Below, in pieces: positions 37,345-47,029 of a DNA stretch of 60,334 nt. Each line of letters opens with the position of its first letter. Position 1 is the stretch's first letter. This DNA comes from Globomyces pollinis-pini (lineage: Eukaryota; Chytridiomycota; Chytridiomycetes; Rhizophydiales; Globomycetaceae): assembly GCA_025399215.1 (NCBI GenBank), contig MU621180.1, positions 1 through 60,334 of the forward strand, read 5' to 3'. The notes beneath the pieces were generated by a model. It saw only the letters and a list, made by a program, of their open reading frames with translations, did not search any database and was not told the DNA's origin. Made by a program: the position numbers and the translations under genes.

Positions 37345-38482
37345 ATGGGAACAATAAAACTGATTTTTAAAAATCCAAATCAACAATCAATTGCGCAATC
37401 CACTGAACCGACCCAACAATCCTCTAAATCAAAGAGAACTAAACACTCGCAGTATTTCACTTGCTTAATTTGCAACAAACAAGTTTTAAATGAGGAATCA
37501 AAATCACATTTTGAGTTGGAATTAAATCGTTTGGATACCTTACCTTATACAACTAAGAGGTTACTTTTGCATGTTAATAGTAATAGACTGTCGAAAGAAG
37601 TAAAAGGGAAACAATCACAAATTGTAGAAACTAATACTAAATCCCTCAAACATACAATCAAAGAACAAGAAAAGATATTCAAACAACTTAAATCAAATCA
37701 GTTAAAGAGGAAATCTTCAACTTTTGATGAGATACCCACAACTCATGGTAGAAAGATTCTTTTAATTTTAGAATGTTTCATTTGTCATGTTACTTTGCCT
37801 TCAGATCCAGAGTATATTAATGCTCATATCAATGACTGTTTGAACAACTCTACTGTCGATCAAGAAGCAGCAGATACTAGTTGGACGGAATATGAATATG
37901 ACGGTCAAGTTCGTGTACGAGCTACAGCTTTACTACAAGGAAATTATGAAGGTATGTGCTAATTATTGGGTTTAATATCCAATAGCTGCTGGATATCAGG
38001 TTAGAAAACGGACGGATATGGATACAGATGAAGAGATAGATGTGGATGATGATAATGAAGAATTTGGAACATCTCAATATAATGAAGCTGATATCCAGAA
38101 ATTCATTACCAATGATGAAGATGAAGAACCAACTGAAATTGTACAAAATATACCATTAGTTGGGGTTACTCATCCTCCCAATGAAAACGTACTAGTACTA
38201 GACTCACTAAAATCAAGAATTAGAGAATTAGTAAGTTGAAAAAGCTTAACAAATCTGTAGGAAAGCCTGACAGGAAATATCCCGACTTGTTTAATATGCA
38301 TGGATCCTTATAGTACTCCATGCACATCCATAGTCTGGTATTCTTGTTTTTTTTTTTTGCTAATATCTAGCTGGCATGTCCACTGTGAGCGTTGCTGGTT
38401 ACAAACCTTGGCTACCAAACGACTATGTCCACAATGTCAAAAAATCACTTGCGCGAATGATTTACGACGAATTTACCTTTAG
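37345..38482 (+). CDS. RNF220: RNF220-like RING E3 ubiquitin ligase
   Basis: 346 residues in four exons with introns at 37952-37985, 38231-38260 and 38338-38370. The N-terminal part has two zinc-binding Cys pairs with partner histidines (CLICNKQVLNEESKSHFELE and CFICHVTLPSDPEYINAHIN). These precede the WTEYEYDGQVRVRATALLQG block seen in RNF220. An acidic linker follows, then a C-terminal RING: CLICMDPYSTPCTS, CWHVHCERCW and CPQCQK. Eight zinc ligands are present. The family ubiquitinates nuclear substrates in animals; here only E3 activity can be inferred. The gene architecture matches the metazoan protein in its C-terminal half. Confidence 0.85.
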
Positions 38483-38639
38483 TGCTTTTGTAATATATTT
38501 TGTTATTCAGGACTGGATAATATTTACGTGACTGAGATGAAAGTTACCTAACCAAGATGATACTTGAATTACCGTTCATTCGGCCGTGATCAGAATTTAT
38601 CCTATTTTGGACTTTTGTGGACCATTTACTTTTTTCCAA

Positions 38640-40038
38640 ATGAGTTCCATTACTGTCATCTTGGCCATCATTGCTGTACTAACAGCCATTTTATTCCCCC
38701 ATGGTAAAACCCTGGTTCGTTCTTAAACAATAGTATCTACTACCATTGATTATTTTGGAGTTTTGAAAGAAATTAAACACATCAATGATCCAACTTGTCA
38801 ATTAATTAGTCGTATTAGATTTTAATTACAATTGATTTCATAGGTCCCGAATTATTTGGATGTGAAGATGCTCAGGTTCATGAATCAGGTTTAGTATTCC
38901 TCGCCTGTGCAAAGAATCTAGAAGGTATATTACTATCATTCTTAACAAATTTAAAGGTATTCAAAATCATTGAAATAGTAATGATCAGAACGTAGAGCTT
39001 GGTGGCCTCCAATTGATAATTTTGACACTTCAGTTGAATCTCATAGTGCATTAACTGTCTTCAACCTCACCGTAAATCCATCTTGATGCTTTAATTATTA
39101 TAGTCCAATGAATCTTTTGAACTTGAATTGAAAGGGTTCAAATCTGAATTTTCTGCTCATGGATTGGGAATCTTGACAAATCCTAGCGATCCTAATCAAG
39201 TTTTGATTGCCGCTCTCAACCATAAACGCAGTGGGTCAGTGGTTGAACGATTCACGTATCAGTTGGGATCAAAGCATGTTGACCATGTGAAAACAGTAAA
39301 GAACAGCGAACTGCTTTATCATCCCAATGGTTTGCTTTTCTTATACATTAAACTGATAGATGTGGTTGTGACGGGTGTTGATACTTTTTATGCTACCAAT
39401 GATCTTGCTTATACTGGAGTCTTGAAAGAATTGGAAGTATTTACAAGAAGACCTTATGGCCATGTTGTTTTTTATGATGGAGAGAAAATGAGGTATTTTT
39501 TCATTGTAACTGATGTAATAGAATTGTGGCAAGAAATATTGCTTATGCGAATGGAATCAGCTCATCTACTGATTTAAGCAAAATCTATGTCGCTTCAGCT
39601 TGCAACCAACAAGTAACTGTTTATGAACGAAAAGATAATGACGGATTGCGTTTGTTGGACGTGATTCAGTTGGTATTGTCAAATGGAGACTAATTGTAGA
39701 ATGCAATGGCTGATAACTTGAGCGTGGATATTCATACTGGTGACATCTACACCTTAGGTGTCCAAAATGGATTGATTGCCAAGAAAGCCTCCCATGACGC
39801 TTCAGTAGTATGTCCATCAGTCGTAATCTATTCAAATTTATCCTAGGGTACCAAAATTACCATCAACACTGATAAAGATCAATTCTATGGTAAAAAGTTC
39901 AAACCAGAACAATTGTTTTATGATAATGGTGAAATAGTCAATTTCGGAAGTGTTTTCATTTCTGATTCCAAATTCAACAAGTCTTTCTTTAGTGGGTTAT
40001 TCACTAAGGGCATTTATCTTTGCGACCATTCATTTTAA
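38640..40038 (+). CDS. paraoxonase/arylesterase-like six-bladed propeller protein
   Basis: About 350 residues over roughly nine exons. The N-terminal hydrophobic segment (ITVILAIIAVLTAILFPHG) is a signal anchor, as in paraoxonases. Conserved pieces are CEDAQVHESGLVFLACA, RAWWPPIDNF, FELKGFKSEFSAHGLGI-type strand, HPNDVVVTGVDTFYATND (the Asn/Asp calcium-binding blade motif), RRPYGHVVFYDG, DNLSVDIHTGDIY and a C-terminal GLFTKGIYLCDHSF. Introns are short and the frame is restored at each. The family are calcium-dependent lactonases/arylesterases. The calcium-site residues appear retained (Asn-Asp and Asp-Asn), so activity is plausible; the substrate is unknown. The last exon boundaries are approximate. 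Confidence 0.82.
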
Positions 40039-40128
40039 CATCAATAAAACGCAATGTTTGACCTCATAATTAGGACTAGAAATTCTGTTTTTACAAACAA
40101 GTTTTATTAGTATACGGGGTAAGATGAT

Positions 40129-40590
40129 TCATGGTACAGCATTGAAAGCTTCCATACAATCAGTTCTATAATACCCTTGCAAATGTACAATACTAATAAA
40201 CTTGCGATCATTTGTTAGAGACCCCATAATAGTTAATCGTTTCTTGACAGATTCAAAAGGTACAAACAAACCCGTCGCATTCTTTTTCAAATTCGTCATC
40301 AAAACCTTTCGAGAAGAGGTATACAATACAGAACCATTACGTTGTACAACACCTTTATGGAAATGAATATCCAATTCATCAATACGAGTCGTTTGAGTTT
40401 TGGAATCGACCAGACGGTGGCCATCCAAATGCTTGTTTACAAAATTCTTATCCAATCTGAATATCTTGTAATATGGTGTATAATCCTCACCAACCGTCCA
40501 TTTCACTTTACTAGCTTTCACACATTGTACGGTTGGAAATAAGGTTATCAAAAACACTGTTAATGCCAAAAAGAGTCATTTTTTCATGTT
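40129..40590 (-). CDS. small secreted protein, with an in-frame TGA in the signal peptide
   Basis: The open frame from 40569 encodes LALTVFLITLFPTVQCVKA, a signal-peptide core with a cleavage-like end, followed by about 125 residues (KVKWTVGEDYTPYYKIFRL to TDCMEAFNAVP). The only nearby upstream ATG in this frame reads Met-Lys-Lys-stop, then continues Leu-Phe and into the hydrophobic core. So the natural start is separated from the body by a TGA. Possible explanations are a nonsense mutation, a sequencing error, an unrecognised intron or a non-ATG start. Family not recognised. Confidence 0.4.
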
Positions 40591-40855
40591 AGTTTGTGGT
40601 ACTCTGTTGTTATCATACTCTTTATAAAGTTTTTGGAGTTGGGGCTGTGTGATTGTGGGGTATGATTGGTGTGACTCATCATTCTTTCCTGTTGGATGAA
40701 TGGTGTTACACTTTTTGGATTGAGGCCATGTGCCAAAGATGTATGAAATTATGTTTGCCCAAAAGTAATTATGAAATCTCAATACCTGCATTGATTTATT
40801 CAATTTAAACTCATCTTCATACTCTTGGATTCTCTACTCGTCGATTATTAAAATC

Positions 40856-40981
40856 ATGGACATTTTTATTAAAAAAGAAGCAGGATTATTAAGTACAATG
40901 GTTTGTTTAATCATATCGATGACATGGAACACATTTCACTCGACTTTTGCCGTTCAAGTGGTAACTATGCCGATGAAATAA
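40856..40981 (+). CDS. small hydrophobic open frame (41 residues)
   Basis: ATG to TAA frame: MDIFIKKEAGLLSTMVCL then IISMTWNTFHSTFAVQVV. Possible single-span membrane peptide. A GTAACT donor near its end would allow splicing to a downstream exon, so the true product may be longer. No family recognised; chance cannot be excluded. Confidence 0.25.
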   Translation: MDIFIKKEAGLLSTMVCLIISMTWNTFHSTFAVQVVTMPMK

Positions 40982-41059
40982 ATTATCGGAACTGTATGAA
41001 TATAAATACCTGTAACTCAAAGACTGACACTCATGTAGAGTCATTTTAAAATAGACAGA

Positions 41060-42665
41060 CTATATTTGAACGGTAGATTGAAACTTTGTAATGTTTGGAA
41101 ATCGTAAAAAGACATCTGAGCCATACCCGGCAACGCTTCTTACATCCAACATCCCACCAAAGTATTTTGCATAGACTCTTGACATAGGTAAGCCAAATCC
41201 AAGCTAAAAACATAATCAATTATAAATGAATTACCCCAGCAATAGGGCCACCAGTGGCTTGTTGCATACTAAGTCTTGCTTGAGAGGAGAGGAAATCCAT
41301 GTCATCATCTTTTTTAACGGTCGTAAATGAGTATTCCCATATTTTGGATTGGTCTAGAGGTTAGATGCCAAAAGTACGTTGGAGAGGGATGCCACCGCCT
41401 TGGTCACGAAATCGAAAAATGATATCATCTTTACTGGTGGATATGCATATTTCTATGGGTGGGTGTTCTAATCGTTTCAGTCGTTCTGACTCTTCCACTA
41501 TGCTTGTTAGTAATTTTGTTAGGAAAGTAGTAATTGCCAGAGGCAAAAGATATTTGTTGAAACCAATGAAAATATAGATAGTATCACAAGTGGTGTTAAA
41601 TTTCTGAAAAACAACTTTGGTGTTTTTGAAACACCACTTGAGTGTTTGCCTTTAAAAATGTGTTGATAATTTAAATTACCAGTAGCGCGCATAGCATTTT
41701 TGATGATTTCCATGAGAATATACTCAAGATGGACATCAATATAAGCGAATCTAGCCTGCCGATCACCAACTATCTCAAACTCTGGAAAAGAACCATAATT
41801 CAAATCACATAGTTGCTGAACATAATGGCCAATGCCAGAGACGATGGCGACGGGATCAACAGCAAGATTAACGATCCCTATAGTATTTTTAGAATTGTTT
41901 TTCAAGGAGAGAAAATGCTCTGCAAGTACACGAATACCAATACGGGCATGAATCATATAACTGTGGTTAGTAAATGTGGATACTCTAAAAATTCCTGTTT
42001 TTTGTCTACGGACATGTATTTGCCGCATTCCATGAAACCTTGAGCGAGATTAGGGATGACAGTTTGATGAGACTCGGTGAGTTCTATGTATAAAAGGTAA
42101 TCGTAAATACCAGATAGGGTGTTTGCGAGTTGAGTTTGTAATTCTGGTGTGGAAGGAGAAGGAAAATCGATCAAGCGATGAAAAGAGTCCCTGGAAGTGA
42201 GAGAAGGTAGGAATACGAGTAAAGTTGATAAACTTGAGCAATGAAAGGGTTTACACCCACGATATATGGCAGTTTTTCAATAGCTGTAAATCAGTTAGAA
42301 ATTCGAGAGTATAAAAGTAGCAATGTAGAATTTGTGATATTAATATCAATAGTAGTTAGAAGAAGAATACCTCTGAGTCTTCTGGCGAGTCTAATGGGTA
42401 GTTCATGATGAACGTAATTTGCAATAACATCCTGATCCAACTCTAAATCAAGCAAAAAATCCAAAGTGACAGGAGTGATAGGCATAGAAGCATAAGTGGA
42501 TATGAAGGGTGAATTCTTCCAAACCTTTTCATTTGTTTTGTTGTAGTTGTTAAGACTGGCACTAGTGCTGTACCTAATACTACTACAATTGTACCTAATA
42601 CCACTAGTAGTAACCACGTAGCAGCTACTAGCAACGTATTTGCTCCATCTAAATACTGGTATCAT
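41060..42665 (-). CDS. mitochondrial pyruvate / branched-chain ketoacid dehydrogenase kinase
   Basis: Phosphorylates and inactivates the E1 subunit of mitochondrial 2-oxoacid dehydrogenases. The start at 42665 (MIPVFRWSKYVASS) gives a basic, Ser-rich matrix presequence. Then LPIRLARRL, IEKLPYIVGVNPFIAQVYQLY, ARIGIRVLAEHFL (regulatory His region), the N-box EIIKNAMRAT, the G1 box FRDQGGGIP and the G2 box GFGLPMSRVYAKYFGG. Introns of 25-31 nt join most exons (for example after YQLYS and after GGGIPLQ). One is 182 nt (41498-41679) and another in the first third is about 90 nt. PDK and BCKDK cannot be separated with certainty; the early blocks look slightly closer to BCKDK. The start codon overlaps the start of the divergent LETM1-like gene. 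Confidence 0.87.
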
Positions 42666-44237
42666 GGCAACTCTTTTTCTTTTTATTTCAATGCTCAAAT
42701 TGCTCTCTTCTCCTCGCTATTACTCGCTCCCCATAAAATCTTTAAATTCTTCTAATCCATTTACATGCTATCCAATCTCTGCTTTCCATTCGTCTCCCCT
42801 TTCCTTCTCTTCCTATAAAGACCCAATATCGTTGAACTATAAACCTCCCTCTCGTTTCCCCCGAATATCTAATGCTATCACTGAGTTTAAGCAACTGGTA
42901 AGTGTCCCTTTCCTCATCTTAGCTCTATGGAGTTGTCACCCTCGCCAAAGGTATCTCTATCGCTATCTCTCTATGGCAGCGTTCTAGAGAACTTGGTCCT
43001 CTCACTAATAGAACTGAAATTAGACACATTCTCAGGTATGACTATTCCCTAACCTTTTAAGAGTACAACAGGATGTCGCCAAGGTTGTTCCCGCCCTCGT
43101 TTATGTCGTCCTGCCTTTCTCCTTCTTTACCTTTCCTTTTATCTTTCGTTACTTTCCTGGTGTCTTGCCGTCTACTATGATTACTCATACAATTATGGAA
43201 ATTAGATTAAAGTCCTTACAATCTCATCGCGCATCACTCTCAAAGGATATTCACACAAAGTTCGTGGACCACATTCGCAGTCTTGATTTGGCAAATTCTC
43301 CAATTCCAGATGCCAATCTCCGTCGTGATAAATTGATTGCTGCTGTATGCACCTTTTTGCTTATTTTTAGCTGGATTCCAACAAACCACTCCCCACATCA
43401 CTTTGGATTGAGTTTTATCCCTTCTTTTTCCATCACTTGAATACCTTGGTCTTGCCAAACTCTCTCTTGAAAGATTTTAACCGTTACTTAGGTATGCTTA
43501 TTCGCAACTCTTTATACAACAACGTATATGGATACAACTACTGATTTAAAGAGTGCACAACTCTGCCTTCCCTTAAATCAAACAATTTCGAATCAATAGT
43601 ACAGCAAAGCTGTACAATTAAAATCGGGATTGTACATCACAATTTTCAATGCTTTTAAACATCCAATCATTACAAAATTAACATTATAGGGCACCCCATA
43701 AGTTTTGTATTCATGCTACCACGATTGCTACAATGGATTGACTGGATAATCAAAGATGATCAGGTATGTTGAAATGGCTGACTGATATTGTAGTTGTTGA
43801 AAGTTCAGAGATCGAATGTACTGTCAGATTATGAGTGCGTAGAGGCTATGGAAGAGAGAGGTATTACAAATTACTACATTGGCAATCACTAAAGTGCTTT
43901 AAGTCCCTCTTTGGCAATTACCAAAAAGTAATGTGCACTGAGAGTAATTGCTTAAAGAAAGGGATATACACTGAAAGTGTATGATTTACTATTAAAATTC
44001 ACAATTAATTCAAATGCATTCTAACAGTCAGGTTTCAAAGAACTACTACCAACCAACACAAACATCAAAGAATTCAAGAAATCAATTGAACAACATGTTG
44101 ATTTTTCGACCCAACTAGTGCAATACGCCAAACGAAATCGATTTTTGTTGAATCGTGATTTGGGTAAAGAAGGAAATGAATTGATGACGATTGATTATTG
44201 TACCTTGGCTACTATTTTTATTTTAACTAAACTATAA
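42664..44237 (+). CDS. LETM1-domain mitochondrial inner-membrane protein
   Basis: Member of the LETM1/Mdm38 family (ribosome binding, K+/H+ or Ca2+/H+ homeostasis in mitochondria). The start ATG (42664) leads a basic Ser/Tyr-rich presequence. Then RSRELGPLTNRTEIRH, VQQDVAKVVPALVYVVLPF, FRYFPGVLPSTM (the transmembrane segment and following LETM motif), and a LETM ribosome-binding-like helical domain (LPRLLQWIDWIIKDDQ, LSDYECVEAMEERG). Length is shorter than LETM1 itself, closer to LETMD1. Introns are short (42898-42922 is 25 nt) except two long ones, 43492-43689 (198 nt) and 43861-44031 (171 nt). An alternative start is the second ATG at codon 10. Confidence 0.8.
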
Positions 44238-44389
44238 TAAAATAATATTGTTCTCATATTTGATGTACCATAAGTATAATAAAAGATTCTGTGAAGGAGA
44301 TAGACAAAGATTTGGAATAAATCAGCAGAAAGTATGGTTAAAATATGTCCATTATGAATACATGCATTATCATAAACTATTTGATAGTG

Positions 44390-45154
44390 CCAATTCGATC
44401 AACAAAATAAACACTCCAAATATCTCGACCCGTTTCATACAGGATGTTTTGAACAACTCCGCCCGTTGCCAGTAGAACCAGTGGTGTAAGTGATAGTTCC
44501 AGCAGGACATGTACTTCAGATGTTTTGGCCGAAAGTATAGAATGTACCCATTGGACAGATAGTGTATGTTCCAGATGCCGGACAAGCAAATCCCGCCAAA
44601 CATTTACAAGTGTTTGGAGAAGCTGCAAGTCCACTGTTCCCTAAGCCGATTTGGCAAGCAGTGGGTTTGTTACTTCCTATAGGACAATACGAATTCGAAG
44701 GACACGGAACACATTTCACAACTCCATTAACCTGAATAGTATAAGACCCGACAGGACACATGCAGTCTGATTCGCTTGTAGAGCCTTCTCTGATGGTCGT
44801 TCTACCCCATGGACATTTACTACAAACACCATCTCCCTGCCTTGCAAAGTTACCTATCGAACAAGTATTCATATTATGTCCACCTGATATAGTGATACAC
44901 TAAATGAAAATCAACACAAGAATAATTACTGATTTGCCAGCAGGACACACATAACATTTGGAAGCAGGGGCTAAAGCATTTTCATAGCATCTTGATCGTT
45001 GTGCACATAACCCAGTGCTTCCATCAGCTTTGCAGTATTGGTTGGCAACTAAAACGGGTTTTTCTTGTGCTGGATCATAGACACAATATAGATTCTCATA
45101 TTGAATAATACCTGACTGAAAAGTGTCATGCAAAACATCTCCTGAAGTCATCAA
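44390..45154 (-). CDS. cysteine-rich repeat protein (GCC2/GCC3-like), 3' end unresolved
   Basis: Two exons joined by a 30-nt intron (after CPAGKS) encode a Cys-rich extracellular-type protein. It has repeated CxxC / CPxG units: CYVCPAGKS, CSKCPWGRTT, CMCPVGSYTI, CVPCPSNSYCPIGS, CKCLAGFACPASGTYT and CPMGTFYTFGQN. This matches TNFR/GCC2-GCC3-like modules common in protist and animal surface proteins. At 44514 the frame meets a TGA, but the same frame then continues with STCPAGTITYTTGSTG before stopping. A small intron, or loss by nonsense mutation, is possible there. No signal peptide is visible at the chosen start. It follows the 7TM gene on the same strand by 149 bp and may be functionally linked or once part of it. 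Confidence 0.55.
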
Positions 45155-45302
45155 GCTGCTTCAGCATGTGTAATAGTTTATTTTTACTAGAACTGATACA
45201 TTCACACATTTAGTATACTCGAATACAGTTGTATGAATAAAAAAACGACTAGTATTTATACGTCTTGAAATAACAATGGTTAGCAAAAATCAAGAATTTT
45301 TA

Positions 45303-46724
45303 TTAATGAGTTTGCTTTTTGGATGTATCATTGGTAGAAGACTCCAATGGTCCTTTCTTGATAATAAGACTCATCCGATCGACCAAATTAACAACTATAA
45401 AGCTATGTAAAGCAAACGTGAAACTTTCCACCGAAAGTACACAAACCCATACACGATCATCACCCAACAATTCAGAACTATTTCTGATCCAGATTTGAAA
45501 TAGATAAATCCCAAAATTTAAAATCGCAAGAAACAACAATCCACAAAAGTATACATCTGCTCTCCAAACTGTTTGTAACATGACTGGCAGAGAAGGTAAA
45601 TTTCTACCCAGTCGATAAATCACACATAATGGTGGTAACAAATCTACAACGAACATAAGATATATCCAAAATGGATTTGCAATTCTTAAATATGCATTCA
45701 CGTCTGAACTGTACGGTATATACGTAAATCGTAAATAATGATTCCAATTGGTAACACCATGTAATATTATCGTGAACCCATACATACAAACTTGTACTGC
45801 AACAGAATATCGATACATGTTACACATGAATTTTAGTGAAATGAGGACAGTTGATAGAGATGCCAGTTCGAAAAAGAGGAATGAAAAGAAATCCGCTAGT
45901 CTTGAATAACCTGTTAGATTGGTCAAAAATTTGATAAGTAAGTGTGCCAACCACATCAGTTGGGTCAAAACCATTCCGGTTGTGTAAAAAGATTTGTTTC
46001 CAAAGAATTTTTTGACACGTTGGTAGAGACTGTAAAGAATTAGTAGTAAGCCCAAGAGGTAAAAAATAAAGAATATGGATTCAAATGCATATTTTCCTGT
46101 TGGCATATAAAGATTGGTGAGGTCAGCGTTCATGAACCAAGAGAATGTTGTTTTGGCTTCCTGTATTTGAATCGTGCTACCAATCGCTGCCAATGTAGTG
46201 ATAGGTACGTTGGAATTCGCTGATAAGGGGATTGATACTGGCTCGCCTTTGCAATCTTTCAAAGGATATAGTTGCAGTATGCCGTTGGACTGACAAATCA
46301 CATTCTCTGGACCTATACACTTTCCATTTCCATTGTAGTAAGCTTGCTCAAATCCAAACACACTGGTGAGATTAGAATTGTCGGAAATGACCGAACAGTA
46401 TGTAGCACCGTTAGCAGTCTTTGGGGCATATTCCAGCACAGGCGAACCCACGGGTACCTTCACAGTTGCTGAACTGGTAAATCCTTTAGCACGATTGAGG
46501 TCAATAGCAACGGAACAGCATTCTTTAGATAATGGTACCTTTAGTGATAGTACACATCGTTTTGAAAACGGAATTCGACTGGCTTGAGTTTGATAACCCG
46601 CTGGCCAGACATCATTCTTGGGTGGTTTACTTGCATTCGGATCTGTTAGTGTCCATCCATACATGACATCTGGAGCTTGGGAACATTCGTTTGATATCCA
46701 TTGAGCAGTTATATAGGTTGGCAT
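45303..46724 (-). CDS. seven-transmembrane protein with large N-terminal ectodomain
   Basis: 473 residues, intronless. The first 220 residues form a Cys-containing, beta-rich region (KRCVLSLKVPLSKECCSV, ATYCSVISDN, NGKCIGPENVICQ) without a classical signal peptide. Seven hydrophobic helices follow from about residue 222 (FESIFFIFYLLGLLLILYSL) to about 445 (FALHSFIVVNLVDRM), and a short basic cytosolic tail. Architecture (ectodomain plus 7TM) recalls environmental sensors of zoosporic fungi. No GPCR class signature is clear. Same strand as the Cys-rich gene downstream. Function unknown. Confidence 0.68.
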   Translation of the reverse strand: MPTYITAQWISNECSQAPDVMYGWTLTDPNASKPPKNDVWPAGYQTQASRIPFSKRCVLSLKVPLSKECCSVAIDLNRAKGFTSSATVKVPVGSPVLEYAPKTANGATYCSVISDNSNLTSVFGFEQAYYNGNGKCIGPENVICQSNGILQLYPLKDCKGEPVSIPLSANSNVPITTLAAIGSTIQIQEAKTTFSWFMNADLTNLYMPTGKYAFESIFFIFYLLGLLLILYSLYQRVKKFFGNKSFYTTGMVLTQLMWLAHLLIKFLTNLTGYSRLADFFSFLFFELASLSTVLISLKFMCNMYRYSVAVQVCMYGFTIILHGVTNWNHYLRFTYIPYSSDVNAYLRIANPFWIYLMFVVDLLPPLCVIYRLGRNLPSLPVMLQTVWRADVYFCGLLFLAILNFGIYLFQIWIRNSSELLGDDRVWVCVLSVESFTFALHSFIVVNLVDRMSLIIKKGPLESSTNDTSKKQTH

Positions 46725-47029
46725 TGATTAAGAAAAATAATCTGTCGACGCGCTCCAAGTGACATCACTTTATTACTTGTCGTTCAGATGAATATATATG
46801 ACCATCTTGAGTTTAACATCAGACAGATGTGCAATTTAAGATACCAAGAGGTCGTTTGTGGACAGAACATCGATGTTCAACTACCATCAAACATTTAAAT
46901 TCTATCCAACCCTAACTCCTTCCTTTTCCACTTTAACGATTTCTCTTGGCTAAATCCGTTCCTTTGACTAAGCTTTTTGGATTGAATTTTTAACAAATTT
47001 TCATAGTGAAGTCATAAATCCCAGTACGA

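Noticed and set aside
40560..40592. Alternative genetic code with TGA read as Trp
   Set aside because: Other well-supported genes (for example 24747, 23369, 58132) end in TGA at family-consistent positions.
44377..44634. Overlapping minus-strand frames at the end of the Cys-rich gene
   Set aside because: Only one frame carries the CxxC pattern; the others lack any domain and are probably alternate-frame readings.
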